The notes below the pieces were generated by a model, which was not told the origin of the DNA, did not search any database, and was given only the letters and a program-made list of their open reading frames with translations. A stretch of DNA of 64,000 nt, taken from contig NZ_JACHEF010000001.1 of assembly GCF_014207355.1 (NCBI RefSeq), positions 248,001 through 312,000 of the forward strand, written 5' to 3'. Source of the stretch: Mesorhizobium sangaii. Lineage in GTDB: Bacteria; Pseudomonadota; Alphaproteobacteria; Rhizobiales; Rhizobiaceae. Below, in pieces: positions 1 to 9,195 of this stretch (within the stretch, counting starts at the first letter, position 1; every line of letters begins with the position of its first letter). Made by a program: the position numbers and the translations under genes.

Positions 1-534
1 GGCCTGCTGCCGGCGGACTTCCCGATCACGGTCAACGGTATTTCCGGCTATTCGGGCGGCGGACGGCCGATGATCGAGGACTATGTCGCCAAGGGTGAGG
101 ACGCCTCGGAGTTCCTGCCCTATGGCCTCACCTTGCAGCACAAGCACGTGCCTGAACTCAGGGCCTATGCCAGGCTGTCGCATGATCCGATCATGCAGCC
201 GGCGGTCGGCAATTTCGCACAGGGCATGATCACGGTGGTGCCGCTGCAGCTCGGCGGTCTCGACCATGTGCCGACGGGTGCCGAACTTCATGCGGCGATT
301 GCCGACCATTTCGCCGCCATCGAGGGCGGTGTGGTCGAGGTCGCACCCTATGCGCATCTGGAGCGCATGCCGGAGATCGATCCGGAGATCTACAACGGCA
401 CCAACCGGATGAAGGTCTACGTCTTCGCCAATGACAAGCGGGCGCAGGCTTTGCTGCTGGCGGTCTATGACAATCTCGGCAAGGGGGCCTCGGGTGCCGC
501 CGTGCAGAACATGGACCTGATGCTCGGCCTCTGA
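1..534 (+). CDS. argC: N-acetyl-gamma-glutamyl-phosphate reductase, C-terminal part
   Basis: The open frame runs in from the left edge, so only the last 177 residues are present. ArgC makes N-acetylglutamate semialdehyde from N-acetylglutamyl phosphate with NADPH in cytoplasmic arginine biosynthesis. The visible part has the ArgC C-terminal features: the stretch GISGYSGGGRPMIEDY near the start, LTLQHKHVPE with the conserved His, and the closing NGTNRMKVYVF and LGKGASGAAVQNMDLMLGL. The last of these is the classic ArgC end (K-G-A-S-G-A-A-V-Q-N). The downstream gene overlaps its stop through an ATGA. Confidence 0.95.
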   Translation, partial: GLLPADFPITVNGISGYSGGGRPMIEDYVAKGEDASEFLPYGLTLQHKHVPELRAYARLSHDPIMQPAVGNFAQGMITVVPLQLGGLDHVPTGAELHAAIADHFAAIEGGVVEVAPYAHLERMPEIDPEIYNGTNRMKVYVFANDKRAQALLLAVYDNLGKGASGAAVQNMDLMLGL

Positions 535-537
535 TGG

Positions 538-1374
538 ATGCGCCTGTCTTTCCGACGCGCTGGAAGGTCAGCGCGCCCGAACTTCATTGCCGAGACCTTT
601 TCGAGCCGCATCTGGAAGGTGCGGCGCGAGGATGGGTCGCCGGCGATCGTCAAGGCGCTCAAGCCTTTCGATGACGTCGCAGACGAATTGCGTGGCGAGC
701 ATTATCTCGCCTGGCGGCGCGGCGACGGCGCTGTCCGCCTGCTTGGCCGCGACGGTCACAGCATGCTGCTCGAATATGCCGGTGAAACCCTGCTGCAGCA
801 GGTTCTCGGCGAACAGGGCGACAACGCCGCGACCGCAATCGCGGCGGATGTGATGGCAAAACTGTTTTCGCCTGGGAAAGACCCCTTCCCGGCCGAGCTG
901 CACCCGCTCCGGGAGCGATTTGCCAGCCTGTTCAGGAAAGCCGCGAGCGACCGCGACGGCGGCCATGACAGTCTCTATGTCGAGGCCGCACAAATCGCCG
1001 ATCGGTTGCTAGCCGATCCCCACGATATCATGCCTCTGCATGGCGACCTGCATCACGACAACATCCTGCACGGGCCGCGCGGCCGGCTGGCGATCGATCC
1101 GAAGGGCGTGCTTGGCGATCCCGGCTTCGACGCCGCGAACATGTTCTACAATCCGCTCGACCGGGACGATCTTTGCCTCGATCCGGAGCGGATCGCGGAT
1201 ATGGCCGAGGTCTTTGCCAAAACGCTGGGTCAGGCTCCGAGCGCCATCCTGGATCACGGAATCGCCTATGGTTGCCTGTCGGCCTCCTGGCATCACGAGG
1301 ACGACAACGCGCTCGAAGAGAACCGCGAATTGTCGATCGCCGCGGCTGTCCGCGCGGTGCGGTCAAACTTCTGA
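538..1374 (+). CDS. APH-fold phosphotransferase, probable 5' frameshift
   Basis: A small-molecule kinase of the aminoglycoside/hydroxyurea resistance phosphotransferase family. It shows the catalytic loop LHGDLHHDN (about residue 165) and the metal-binding IDPKGVLGDPGFD. Such chromosomal homologues rarely have a proven substrate. The frame opened by the ATG at 534, which overlaps the argC stop as ATGA, reads MDAPVFPTRWKVSAPEL, a natural N-terminus. It then has to shift by one base near 582-586 to join IAETFSSRIWKV in this frame. The in-frame ATG at 538 gives an implausible Arg-rich start. Either one base is inserted, by mutation or sequencing error, or the gene is broken. Confidence 0.8.
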   Translation: MRLSFRRAGRSARPNFIAETFSSRIWKVRREDGSPAIVKALKPFDDVADELRGEHYLAWRRGDGAVRLLGRDGHSMLLEYAGETLLQQVLGEQGDNAATAIAADVMAKLFSPGKDPFPAELHPLRERFASLFRKAASDRDGGHDSLYVEAAQIADRLLADPHDIMPLHGDLHHDNILHGPRGRLAIDPKGVLGDPGFDAANMFYNPLDRDDLCLDPERIADMAEVFAKTLGQAPSAILDHGIAYGCLSASWHHEDDNALEENRELSIAAAVRAVRSNF

Positions 1375-1456
1375 TCCAGCCAGTCAACCGGCGACGGTAA
1401 GGGCTTGTTCACCATGATGGGTTACGCACTTTGCGTGGCTCCATCAGGGAATTGTC

Positions 1457-1750
1457 ATGGTCAGCGCGATTTCGGGTTCCTCGCAGGCAACCCAGTATTC
1501 CTCGTCCAGTTCATCGAGCAATGCCGCCCAGGAGGCCGCGCTCGAAAAGCAGATCCAGGATCTGGAAGACCAGGCCAAGGCGATCAAGGACCAGATCCAG
1601 GCCGCCCAGGTGCGGCAGGATATCGCTGTCGCACAGGCCAAGCTTGATGCGCTCAGGGCCGCTGAGAGCCAGTCAACGCCATCCGCCGCCTTGCGCCAGG
1701 CGGAATTCGACGGCGAGAGGACGACAGCGTCAAACGAATTCTGGATGTGA
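1457..1750 (+). CDS. Small coiled-coil protein, FlxA-like
   Basis: A 97-residue protein. A Ser-rich stretch (about residues 8-22) precedes a long amphipathic helix rich in Glu, Gln, Lys and Ala (about 24-70, with LEKQIQDLEDQAKAIKDQIQ), which predicts a coiled coil. Size and pattern recall the FlxA-like family of rhizobial hypothetical proteins. No catalytic motif, signal peptide or membrane segment is seen. It stands alone between the kinase gene and the convergent ctaA. Function unknown. Confidence 0.6.
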   Translation: MVSAISGSSQATQYSSSSSSSNAAQEAALEKQIQDLEDQAKAIKDQIQAAQVRQDIAVAQAKLDALRAAESQSTPSAALRQAEFDGERTTASNEFWM

Positions 1751-1769
1751 CCGGCCGATCGGCTCGGGA

Positions 1770-2861
1770 TCAGGTCCTGAGTGCGATTTCATGGGGCAAG
1801 GGATAGGCACCCTTGGTGCCGCGCCAATGCGCGGCGGCAAAGCCCAGTACGATGAGCGCAAACCCCTGATGGGTCAGTGCCATATGCAGCGGCACCTGCA
1901 TCAGCAGCGTGCCGATGCCGATCGAAGCCTGCACCAAAACCAGCACGAACAGCAGCGTCGCGCGACGGGCGTGCGTTGTTCCGGGCAGGCGCCGACGCGT
2001 GGCGATCATGTGCCACAAGGCCACGACGAACACCGTATAGGCGCCGAGCCGATGGACGAACTGCACCGTCTTCGGGCTTTCGAAGAAATTGCGCCACGCC
2101 GGCTCCAGGATCAGCAAATCACCAGGGATCAGCTTGCCGTCCATCAGCGGCCAGGTGTTGTAACTTAGGCCGGCGTCGAGCCCGGCGACCAGGCCGCCGA
2201 GATAGATCTGGATCAACGCCAAAAGCACGATGAAACCGGCCAGCCTCTGCGTCGAGCGATCGGCGGCGGGTTCGGAATGTGGCGCAAGCCCACGCGCGAC
2301 GACCATGGTCGCGGTGAAGATCAGCGCCGCCAGCGTCAGATGGGTTGCCAGCCGGTACTGGCTGACCGAGACCCGGTCGACCAGACCGGAGGCCACCATC
2401 CACCAGCCGATGGCGCCCTGCAGGCCGCCGAGCAAAAGGATGCCCACCAATTTCGGCCCTAGGCCGCGCTCGATGCGGCGCGTCGCCCAGAAGAACACCA
2501 GCGGCAAGGCAAACACCAAGCCGACGCTGCGCGCCAGGATGCGGTGCACCCATTCCCACCAGAAAATCGACTTGAACGCCTCTATGCTCATGCCCTTGTT
2601 GAGCTCGGCATATTGCGGGATCTGCTGATAGAGCTGGAATTCCTCTTGCCACTCGGCGTCGTTGAGCGGCGGTATCACGCCGTGGATCGGCTTCCACTCC
2701 GTGATCGACAGGCCGGCGCCGGTGAGCCTGGTGGCGCCGCCGACCAGCACCAGCGCAAACAGCACCAGCACCACGACATAGAGCCAGCCGCGCAGCAGTG
2801 CCCGATTGTGCAGGTCGCGGTCGCGGGCCACGAAGGGCGCGGCAGCTGATATGGCAGCCAT
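1770..2861 (-). CDS. ctaA: Heme A synthase
   Basis: A COX15/CtaA-type membrane protein that oxidises the C8 methyl group of heme O to give heme A for aa3-type cytochrome oxidase. About eight hydrophobic segments are visible. The conserved features are [18 protein letters not shown] near the N-terminus, WEWVHR with a heme-ligand His, FVHRLGAY, and THQG in the last repeat. I start it at the ATG at 2861 ([10 protein letters not shown]) and not at 2903, because the extra 14 residues do not look like CtaA and a GGGACAAG stretch precedes 2861. Length is 363 residues, usual for the alphaproteobacterial type. Confidence 0.93.
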   Translation of the reverse strand: MAAISAAAPFVARDRDLHNRALLRGWLYVVVLVLFALVLVGGATRLTGAGLSITEWKPIHGVIPPLNDAEWQEEFQLYQQIPQYAELNKGMSIEAFKSIFWWEWVHRILARSVGLVFALPLVFFWATRRIERGLGPKLVGILLLGGLQGAIGWWMVASGLVDRVSVSQYRLATHLTLAALIFTATMVVARGLAPHSEPAADRSTQRLAGFIVLLALIQIYLGGLVAGLDAGLSYNTWPLMDGKLIPGDLLILEPAWRNFFESPKTVQFVHRLGAYTVFVVALWHMIATRRRLPGTTHARRATLLFVLVLVQASIGIGTLLMQVPLHMALTHQGFALIVLGFAAAHWRGTKGAYPLPHEIALRT

Positions 2862-3047
2862 TGTCTTGTCCCGGCAGGTTAGTTTGGCGGATTGGTGGAC
2901 CATCGCACCCTTGCTGGCAAGACCAGACAGCGCGGCACGCCGTCGCGCCGCGTCTCACCGGTTGCACAGGGTCGCGTCAAGGCCTATGCGAAGCCAAGAG
3001 CTTGCCGGACCTCAGAGGTTCCGGCAGCCTAGACCAGGAGGCCAACC

Positions 3048-3263
3048 ATGCCCGTGCGCCTGAAAAAGCTGATCGGAGCGTTCCTTCTGGTGGCGCTGGT
3101 CATCATCTACGCGCTGGTCGCATCGGTCTTCGCGGTCGCCCGGCTGTCGGAGTCGGGGCCGTGGGTGCATTTCCTGTTCTTCCTGCTCAGCGGCCTGCTG
3201 TGGGTGCTGCCGGCGATGGGCATCATCAAATGGCTGATGCTGGAGCCGAAGGCGAAGCGCTGA
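3048..3263 (+). CDS. DUF2842 small membrane protein
   Basis: A 71-residue inner-membrane protein with two transmembrane helices (about residues 8-30 and 40-62) and a basic tail. The VALVIIYALVAS stretch and the GLLWVLPAMGIIKWL segment are characteristic of DUF2842, an alphaproteobacterial family of unknown function. AGGAGG sits about seven bases upstream of the ATG. It is convergent with the deacetylase gene. Confidence 0.8.
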   Translation: MPVRLKKLIGAFLLVALVIIYALVASVFAVARLSESGPWVHFLFFLLSGLLWVLPAMGIIKWLMLEPKAKR

Positions 3264-3283
3264 ACTGAAAGACGGCCCCGGCG

Positions 3284-4342
3284 TCAGATCGTCACGACCA
3301 TCTTGCCGGCGTTGGCGAGCGGCGTGGTGACGCCCGACAGCATGGTGCGGATGTGGGCGAGGCTCTGGTAGCGGCCGTTGACCGAAATGCGCGGCAAGGC
3401 ATGCAGGAAGCCGGCATGTTCGGCGCGCAACACGCCATGGCGCGTGGTCACGGCGGAGGCATAGCCGGCGTCGCGGGCAAAGCCTACCTCGCGGCAGCCC
3501 ACCGCCCTGGCATAGCCATAGGGATAGGCGAAATGGCTGGGCCGTTCGCCCAGTTCGGCCTGCAGCATGTCACCCACCGCGCCAATCTCGTGCCGCGCGT
3601 CGGTTTCGGAAAGCCGCTTCAGATTGCTGTGGTTGATCGTGTGGGCGCCAATCGCCACCAGCGGATGCGCGGCGATGCTGCGGATTTCGTCCCAGTTCAT
3701 CAGTGTCCGCAGGCGCGGGCCGTCGGCGTCGACGCCATTCGAGCGAGCCAGGTCACGCAGCACGGCTTGCAAGTCCTCCTCGCGGACTTCGGAGGTGAGA
3801 TAGACATGCAGGCGTATATTGGCCTGTAACTTCTTCGCAGGGGTCGAGCAGTCGATCACCAGCGGGCCATTCGGCCGCGCCAGGGTGAGGCTGTCGCGCA
3901 CGTTGACGATGTCCTCGACCACATCCCACCACAAATCGGCGGTGCCGTTGATCAGCCCCGGCGCGACATAGATGGTCATCGGCGCGCCGTGCTTCTCCAG
4001 CACCGGCAGCGCCTCCGTCATGTTGTCGCGATAGGCGTCGTCGGCGGTGATGGTTGCGAACTCGCCACCCTTGCCGCCTGCCTTGATGCGCTCGATCGCT
4101 TCGTCCATGGAAACAAAGGCATAGCCGCTCGCCTTCATGTCTGCGATCACGGCATCTAGGAAGCCAGGCGCGATGTTCAGATGGCGGTTGACGCTGTCGG
4201 GCTTTTCGGGCGTCGCGGTCACGCGGTGCAGCATCAGTATGGCGCCAATGCCGCCGATGAACGGCTTGGCCAGCGGTGCAAGACCGGAATAACGGGCGAC
4301 GTTCAGCGCCAGTTTCCGGATTGCCTCGCCCCCGTCGATCAT
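3284..4342 (-). CDS. Polysaccharide deacetylase family protein (NodB fold)
   Basis: 352 residues. A metal-dependent carbohydrate esterase (CE4-like) that would remove acetyl groups from a polysaccharide or lipid-linked sugar. Visible are MLHRV near residue 37, the motif-1 region ITADDAYRDNM (usually TFDDGYRDN), the zinc-ligand pair HTINH, and FAYPYGYARA. The two Asp of motif 1 are kept, while the Phe and Gly have become Ala. No clear signal peptide is present, so it may act in the cytoplasm on a lipid-linked precursor. It lies back to back with the CelD-like gene, which supports a role in surface polysaccharide modification (inference). Confidence 0.85.
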   Translation of the reverse strand: MIDGGEAIRKLALNVARYSGLAPLAKPFIGGIGAILMLHRVTATPEKPDSVNRHLNIAPGFLDAVIADMKASGYAFVSMDEAIERIKAGGKGGEFATITADDAYRDNMTEALPVLEKHGAPMTIYVAPGLINGTADLWWDVVEDIVNVRDSLTLARPNGPLVIDCSTPAKKLQANIRLHVYLTSEVREEDLQAVLRDLARSNGVDADGPRLRTLMNWDEIRSIAAHPLVAIGAHTINHSNLKRLSETDARHEIGAVGDMLQAELGERPSHFAYPYGYARAVGCREVGFARDAGYASAVTTRHGVLRAEHAGFLHALPRISVNGRYQSLAHIRTMLSGVTTPLANAGKMVVTI

Positions 4343-4433
4343 TCATTCACCTTTTGCGCCTAGGCTTAACCAAGCACGGAATGCGCCTATGCGGCTCCCC
4401 AAATCGCCATCAGTACGCCCTAAGGATTGAGGT

Positions 4434-5663
4434 ATGGTTGACGCAACAGCGTCATTTGACGGCAATCGGCTCGCTGCGACCGAGGCGTCGCCGCGAACCT
4501 TGCCGGGAGACCAGGCCGGCCTGTCGATTTCAGTGATGTCCGCGGAAGGGCTCGCGGCCTATGCCGGGTTCTGCCGCTCGGCCCTGTTTGCGCCGGCGCA
4601 GAGTGCCGGCTGGATCCTGAACTGGGCCGAGCAGGTCGGACCGGATCTGCTCGTTGCGACGCTGAGCGCCGAAGGCAGGCCGGTTCTTTCGCTGGCCCTG
4701 GAGGTCACCGCGAAAGGCTCGTTCCGCGTCGCCCGCTTCATGGGCGACCGCCACGCCAACGGCAACTTCGTCGCCGCCGATCCGCAATGGCTGGCCAGGG
4801 CGGATATCCCGGCCATCCGATCCCTGTTGGCGGCCATCGCCAAGGCACGCCCGGACATCGATCTCGTCACGCTCGAGCGGCTGCTGCCCGATCTCGACGG
4901 TGTCCCCAATCCACTCGCCTTGCTTGACCATTTCGCCAGCCCCAATTTGTCGCTGGCGGTCGATCTCGGTGGTGGCTTCGATGCGCTGCTGTTGCGCGCC
5001 AGCGGCAAGCGCAAGCGCAAGAAGCATCGCTCGCAGATGCGCAAGTTCGAGGCCATCGGCGCCCACCGGCGCATCGAGGCGCGCACGGCGGACGAGGTGG
5101 ACAGGCTGCTCGATGCCTTTTTCGAGATGAAGGAATTCCGCTTCCGCAAGATGGGCATCTCCAACGTCTTTGGCGACGAACAGGTGCGCGCCTTCTTCCG
5201 CGCGCTGTTCACGCAGGCGCTTGCCGAGGACAAGCCATCGTTCGTGCTGCACGGGCTCGAGGTTGCCGGCAAGCTCCGCGCCGTCACCGGGTCAAGCCGC
5301 TCCAGCAAGCGCCTGATCTGCGAATTCGGAGCCATCGCCGAGGACGATCTCGGCAACACCAGTCCCGGCGACTTCCTGTTCTTCGACAACATCCAGGAAG
5401 CCTGCGAGACCGGCTTTGCCGTCTACGACTTCTCCGTCGGCGACGAGCCCTACAAGCGGCTATGGTGCGATATCGAAACCCAGCATTTCGAGGTGCTGGT
5501 CCCCTTGACGCTGAAGGGCCGCGCGCTGGCGGTGACGCTCCGGCAAGGCGCAAGGTTCAAAGCCTTCATCAAGAACAGCCCGGCGGTCTGGAAGCTAACC
5601 AAGATGCTGCGCCGCAAGGCTGCCGGACAGGCAGCGGCCAGGACCGGCGAGAATGAGAGCTAG
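4434..5663 (+). CDS. CelD/BcsL-type GNAT acyltransferase
   Basis: 409 residues with the duplicated GNAT (FemAB-like) layout of proteins annotated as cellulose biosynthesis protein CelD. The C-terminal half has FFEMKEFRFRKMGISNVF, then VLHGLEVAGKLRA, and the late YDFSVGDEPYKRLWCD (about residues 325-345), the most typical stretch. These proteins are thought to transfer acyl groups to extracellular polysaccharide. The substrate here is unknown. Diverges from the polysaccharide deacetylase gene across a short gap, so the two may share control. Confidence 0.8.
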   Translation: MVDATASFDGNRLAATEASPRTLPGDQAGLSISVMSAEGLAAYAGFCRSALFAPAQSAGWILNWAEQVGPDLLVATLSAEGRPVLSLALEVTAKGSFRVARFMGDRHANGNFVAADPQWLARADIPAIRSLLAAIAKARPDIDLVTLERLLPDLDGVPNPLALLDHFASPNLSLAVDLGGGFDALLLRASGKRKRKKHRSQMRKFEAIGAHRRIEARTADEVDRLLDAFFEMKEFRFRKMGISNVFGDEQVRAFFRALFTQALAEDKPSFVLHGLEVAGKLRAVTGSSRSSKRLICEFGAIAEDDLGNTSPGDFLFFDNIQEACETGFAVYDFSVGDEPYKRLWCDIETQHFEVLVPLTLKGRALAVTLRQGARFKAFIKNSPAVWKLTKMLRRKAAGQAAARTGENES

Positions 5664-5665
5664 CT

Positions 5666-6379
5666 TCAGAAATTAAGGGCTTCCCGGAGCGCCGGGCCGG
5701 CTCTGACACGCAGATCGAGATCGGCCTCTATATGGTCGATGTGGTGTAGCATCAGCCGGCTCGCCAGCGCGCTATCGCCGTTCTCCAACGCGCCGACAAT
5801 CTCCGTGTGCTCGCTATGGCCGCAGGCTGATACGCCAGAACGCCCGTAAAGGGCGATGACAAGAGACGAGCGCGCCACCAGTTCCTCCATGAAACGCTGC
5901 AGGATGGCATTGCCGGCCACGGAGGCGAGCAGCAGGTGGAAATCGCCCGACGCCTTGATTTCGGCACGCCGCGCATTGGGACCGCGCTCGGCGATGAAGC
6001 GGCCTTCCTCGTCGAGCTGCGCCCGAAAAGCGGCGATGTCAGCGGCGGTGACGCGACCGCATGCGGCAATGGCTATGCCCGGCTCGATCAGCCGGCGCGA
6101 GGCGAACACCTGGCGCGCTTCCTCGGGCGAAGGATTGGCAACGAAGGCGCCACGGTTGCGCTCCGTGCGCACCAGGCCCTCGAAGGACAGCATCTGCAGC
6201 GCCGCGCGCGCCACGGTGCGGGAGACATCAAACAGCGTGCCGACCTCGCCTTCCGACAGCTTGGTGCCGGGCGCCAGCCGGCGGTCGACTATGGCGTCGC
6301 GCAGCTGGTCGTGGATCGCCTGGGCACGATCCTGCGTTGCACTGTCGGTGGCGGAGTAGATTTGGTCGGCAATGTTCAT
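5666..6379 (-). CDS. GntR-family regulator with FCD domain
   Basis: 237 residues. An N-terminal winged helix of GntR type (about 20-85: IHDQLRDAIVDRRLAPGTKLSEGEVGTLFDVSRT), then an all-helical FCD ligand domain (about 95-220) with the metal-binding His pattern (FHLLLASVAGN, then SEHTEIVGALENGD). FadR-subfamily members usually sense a carboxylate. Diverges from the ABC transporter operon at 6643, so it is the likely local regulator. Candidate operators lie between them. Confidence 0.9.
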   Translation of the reverse strand: MNIADQIYSATDSATQDRAQAIHDQLRDAIVDRRLAPGTKLSEGEVGTLFDVSRTVARAALQMLSFEGLVRTERNRGAFVANPSPEEARQVFASRRLIEPGIAIAACGRVTAADIAAFRAQLDEEGRFIAERGPNARRAEIKASGDFHLLLASVAGNAILQRFMEELVARSSLVIALYGRSGVSACGHSEHTEIVGALENGDSALASRLMLHHIDHIEADLDLRVRAGPALREALNF

Positions 6380-6459
6380 GGCGGAAAAGTTCCTGTCTCC
6401 TTCTAACGCGACTCGTCATCCGTGCACGAGAGGCAAATTGGACACGAAGGCAAAAAATA

Positions 6460-6515
6460 TTGCATACGATTTTTGTGCAAATCGCTCACAATCGCCCATA
6501 ATTTGTGCAAAGCAC
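6460..6515. promoter_or_regulatory. Candidate GntR operator half-sites
   Basis: TTGCA (6460-6464) and TGCAA (6476-6480) form a spaced inverted repeat, and a second palindrome GTGCAAAGCAC lies at 6505-6515. Both sit in the gap between the GntR gene and the ABC operon, as expected for autoregulated divergent control. Assignment to this GntR protein is inference. Confidence 0.4.
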
Positions 6516-6595
6516 CAATCAGCCCGTTTCGTGGGCGGCAGACAAAAATCCCGGTTTTCTTAACAATTCAAATGCTTGGCCGGTCAACCCGAGAT

Positions 6596-6611
6596 TGGCA
6601 CGCATGATGCA
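6596..6611 (+). promoter_or_regulatory. Sigma-54 (-24/-12) promoter
   Basis: TGGCACGCATGATGCA keeps the invariant GG (6597-6598) and GC (6609-6610) with exactly ten bases between. It differs from the TGGCACG-N4-TTGCA consensus at one position. It lies 32 bases before the ATP-binding gene start, so RpoN would drive the whole transporter operon. Confidence 0.7.
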
Positions 6612-6642
6612 TTGGTTATGCGACCAAAACGGGGAAGCCTGA

Positions 6643-7731
6643 ATGTCCAAAGCCGCCGAAATCGACATCGTGTCCGTTTCGAAAGTCTATGGAATGACAA
6701 CCGCCGTCGAGGACATCAGCCTGAAGATTCCCGCTGGCACCTATTGTTGCCTGCTGGGCCCCTCCGGCTGCGGCAAGACTTCGACGCTGCGCATGATCGC
6801 CGGCCACGAGAGCATTTCGTCAGGTGACGTACGCCTGGGCAACATCGTCGTCACCGACCTGCCTCCGGCCAAGCGTGGCACGGCGATGATGTTCCAGTCC
6901 TACGCGCTGTTCCCGCATCTGGACCTCATCGACAATGTCGCTTTCAGCTTGAAGATGAAGGGCATCGACAAGGAACAGCGCCGCGCCAAGGCGCTGGATA
7001 TGCTCAAGCTGATGCAGATGGAGGCTTACGCCACACGCCGCCCCGCACAGCTTTCCGGCGGCCAGCAGCAGCGCGTGGCGCTGGCGCGGGCACTCATCAC
7101 CGACCCGGAGGCGCTGCTGCTCGACGAGCCGCTGTCGGCACTCGATCCGTTCCTGAAGATCCGCATGCGCGCCGAACTGAAGAAGCTGCAGATTTCGCTT
7201 GGCATCACCTTCGTCCACGTCACCCACAGCCAGGAGGAGGCGATGGCGCTTGCCGACCTGATCGTGGTGATGAACGACGGCCGCATCGAACAGGCGGCAC
7301 CGCCACGCGACGTGTTCGAGCGGCCGGCCACGGCCTTCGTCGCGCGCTTCATGGGCGACCACAACGTCATCTCCGGCCGCGTCACCGGCCAACGTGATGG
7401 CATGGTGGTGTTCGATGTCAACGGCGGCGCGTCGGTCGCTGCCAGCGGCCGATCGCGGGATGTAGGAGCACCAATCGACATCGCCATCCGCACCGACCAT
7501 GTGCGCATCGGCACCGCACCCTCGCCCGGCCTCGGCTTCACCGGCATCGTCTCCAACATCGAATATCGCGGCGCCACGGTGAAGCTGTCCGTCACCGGCG
7601 CCGGCATCGACGATTTCACCGTCATCGTCGACGATTCCGACTTCTTCGCCAAACCCGTCGCCATCGGCGACGCCGTACCGCTCGCCTGGGATTCCGAGGA
7701 TGCCATCGTCCTCGGCCGCCTTCATTCATGA
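6643..7731 (+). CDS. ABC transporter ATP-binding protein, PotA-like
   Basis: 362 residues. Walker A GPSGCGKTS (about residues 46-54), Q-loop in MMFQSYALFPH, signature LSGGQQQRVALARAL, Walker B ALLLDEPLSALD, and the switch His in VHVTHSQEEA. A C-terminal TOBE-like domain (about 240-360) places it in the CUT1/PotA branch. First gene of a five- or six-gene operon on this strand. It energises uptake of a small organic solute, probably nitrogenous given the sigma-54 promoter and the racemase downstream (inference). Confidence 0.92.
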   Translation: MSKAAEIDIVSVSKVYGMTTAVEDISLKIPAGTYCCLLGPSGCGKTSTLRMIAGHESISSGDVRLGNIVVTDLPPAKRGTAMMFQSYALFPHLDLIDNVAFSLKMKGIDKEQRRAKALDMLKLMQMEAYATRRPAQLSGGQQQRVALARALITDPEALLLDEPLSALDPFLKIRMRAELKKLQISLGITFVHVTHSQEEAMALADLIVVMNDGRIEQAAPPRDVFERPATAFVARFMGDHNVISGRVTGQRDGMVVFDVNGGASVAASGRSRDVGAPIDIAIRTDHVRIGTAPSPGLGFTGIVSNIEYRGATVKLSVTGAGIDDFTVIVDDSDFFAKPVAIGDAVPLAWDSEDAIVLGRLHS

Positions 7732-7765
7732 CGTCAACTAAGCAAAACAAGACAGGGGAATAGGC

Positions 7766-9055
7766 ATGACAAACACCACGCAAACCAAGACCGGGATTTC
7801 GCGCCGCGCGCTGCTCAAGACAGGTGCGGCCGCCGTCGGCCTTGCCGCCGGCTCCGGCGCCATATCAGGCTTCCCGACCATCTGGGCGCAATCCAACATC
7901 ACGCTGCGCCAGTTCGGAACCGGCGTGTCGAACCTCAATGCCATCGCCGACAAGTGCAAGGCCGACCTCGGCATCACGCTGGAAATGACGGCGACCGATT
8001 CCGATGCGGCGGCCCAGCGCGCCGTGACCCAGCCCGACAGCTACGACATCGCAGACATCGAATACTGGATCTGCAAGAAGGTGTTCCCCACCGGCGTGCT
8101 GCAGCCGATGGATGTCAGCAAGCTGAAATACTACGACGAGCTGGTGCCGCTGTTCAAAACCGGCAAGCTGACGCCCGACAGCGTGATTGCCCAGGGGACA
8201 GCGCCGCACACGGTCGGCTTCGTCGAGGCGCAGGGCTCAAAGACCTTCGCCAAGGCGCCGACCAACTGGTTCACCATGGTGCCGACCATCTACAACGCCG
8301 ATACGCTGGGCATCCGCCCCGACCTCGTCGGCCGCGACATCACCACATGGGCTGACATCATGGACCCGGCCTTCAAGGGCAAGACCGCGATCCTCAACAT
8401 TCCCTCCATCGGCATCATGGATGCGGCGATGATCATGGAAGCCATGGGCAACATCAAATATGCCGACAAGGGCAACATGACCAAGGAGGAGATCGACAAG
8501 ACCATCGACTTCCTGATCAAGGCCAAGCAGGGCGGCCAGTTCCGCGCTTTCTGGAAATCCTTCGACGAGAGCGTCAACCTGATGGCGTCGGGCGAAGTCG
8601 TCATCCAGTCAATGTGGTCGCCGGCCGTGGCGGCCGTGCGCTCCAAGGGCATTGCCTGCCGCTTCCAGCCGCTCAAGGAAGGCTACCGCTCATGGGGCGG
8701 CGGCCTCGGCCTTGCCGCCCATCTCAAGGGCGCCGAACTCGACGCGGCCTATGAATACATCAACTGGTACACGTCGGGCTGGGTCGGCGGCTATCTCAAC
8801 CGCCAGGGCTACTACTCGGCCAACATGGTCTCGGCCAAGAAGTTCATGAGCGAGGACGAGTGGGGCTACTGGATCGAGGGCAAGCCGGCCAAGGGCGAGA
8901 TCAAGGCGCCCGACGGCACCGTCATGGAAAAGGCAGGTGCATTGCGCGACGGCGGCTCCTTCGAGGAGCGCATGGGCAAGGTCGCCTGCTGGAACTCGGT
9001 CATGGACGAGGACCGTTACATGGTGAAGCGCTGGAACGAGTTCATCGCGGCGTAA
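7766..9055 (+). CDS. ABC transporter substrate-binding protein, Tat-exported
   Basis: 429 residues, extracellular solute-binding protein family 1 / PotD-like. The N-terminus has a twin-arginine signal (SRRALLKTG followed by a hydrophobic run and cleavage near FPTIWA), so it is probably exported folded through Tat. The mature part has the two-lobe pattern ending in KRWNEFIAA. AGGGGAATAGGC precedes the ATG. The ligand cannot be told from the sequence; polyamine-like or hydantoin-type compounds fit the neighbours. Confidence 0.9.
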   Translation: MTNTTQTKTGISRRALLKTGAAAVGLAAGSGAISGFPTIWAQSNITLRQFGTGVSNLNAIADKCKADLGITLEMTATDSDAAAQRAVTQPDSYDIADIEYWICKKVFPTGVLQPMDVSKLKYYDELVPLFKTGKLTPDSVIAQGTAPHTVGFVEAQGSKTFAKAPTNWFTMVPTIYNADTLGIRPDLVGRDITTWADIMDPAFKGKTAILNIPSIGIMDAAMIMEAMGNIKYADKGNMTKEEIDKTIDFLIKAKQGGQFRAFWKSFDESVNLMASGEVVIQSMWSPAVAAVRSKGIACRFQPLKEGYRSWGGGLGLAAHLKGAELDAAYEYINWYTSGWVGGYLNRQGYYSANMVSAKKFMSEDEWGYWIEGKPAKGEIKAPDGTVMEKAGALRDGGSFEERMGKVACWNSVMDEDRYMVKRWNEFIAA

Positions 9056-9080
9056 GGGAAGGCAGCGCCCCTCCTCCTTC

Positions 9081-9140
9081 CCTTCTCCCCTTGTGGGAGA
9101 AGGTGGCCTCGCGAAGCGAGGTCGGATGAGGGGTGTTCCA
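9081..9140 (+). repeat. Intergenic palindromic repeat, copy 1
   Basis: A hairpin CCTTCTCCCC-TTG-TGGGAGAAGG is followed by a segment ending GGATGAGGGGTGTT. The same unit occurs inverted at 9196-9258. This looks like the short dispersed intergenic repeat common in Mesorhizobium genomes. It sits inside the transporter operon between the binding-protein and permease genes. Confidence 0.7.
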
Positions 9141-9195
9141 GCTTGGCGATACGTAACCACCAAGACGATGCGGAGTTATCAAAGCCTCATGCCTT

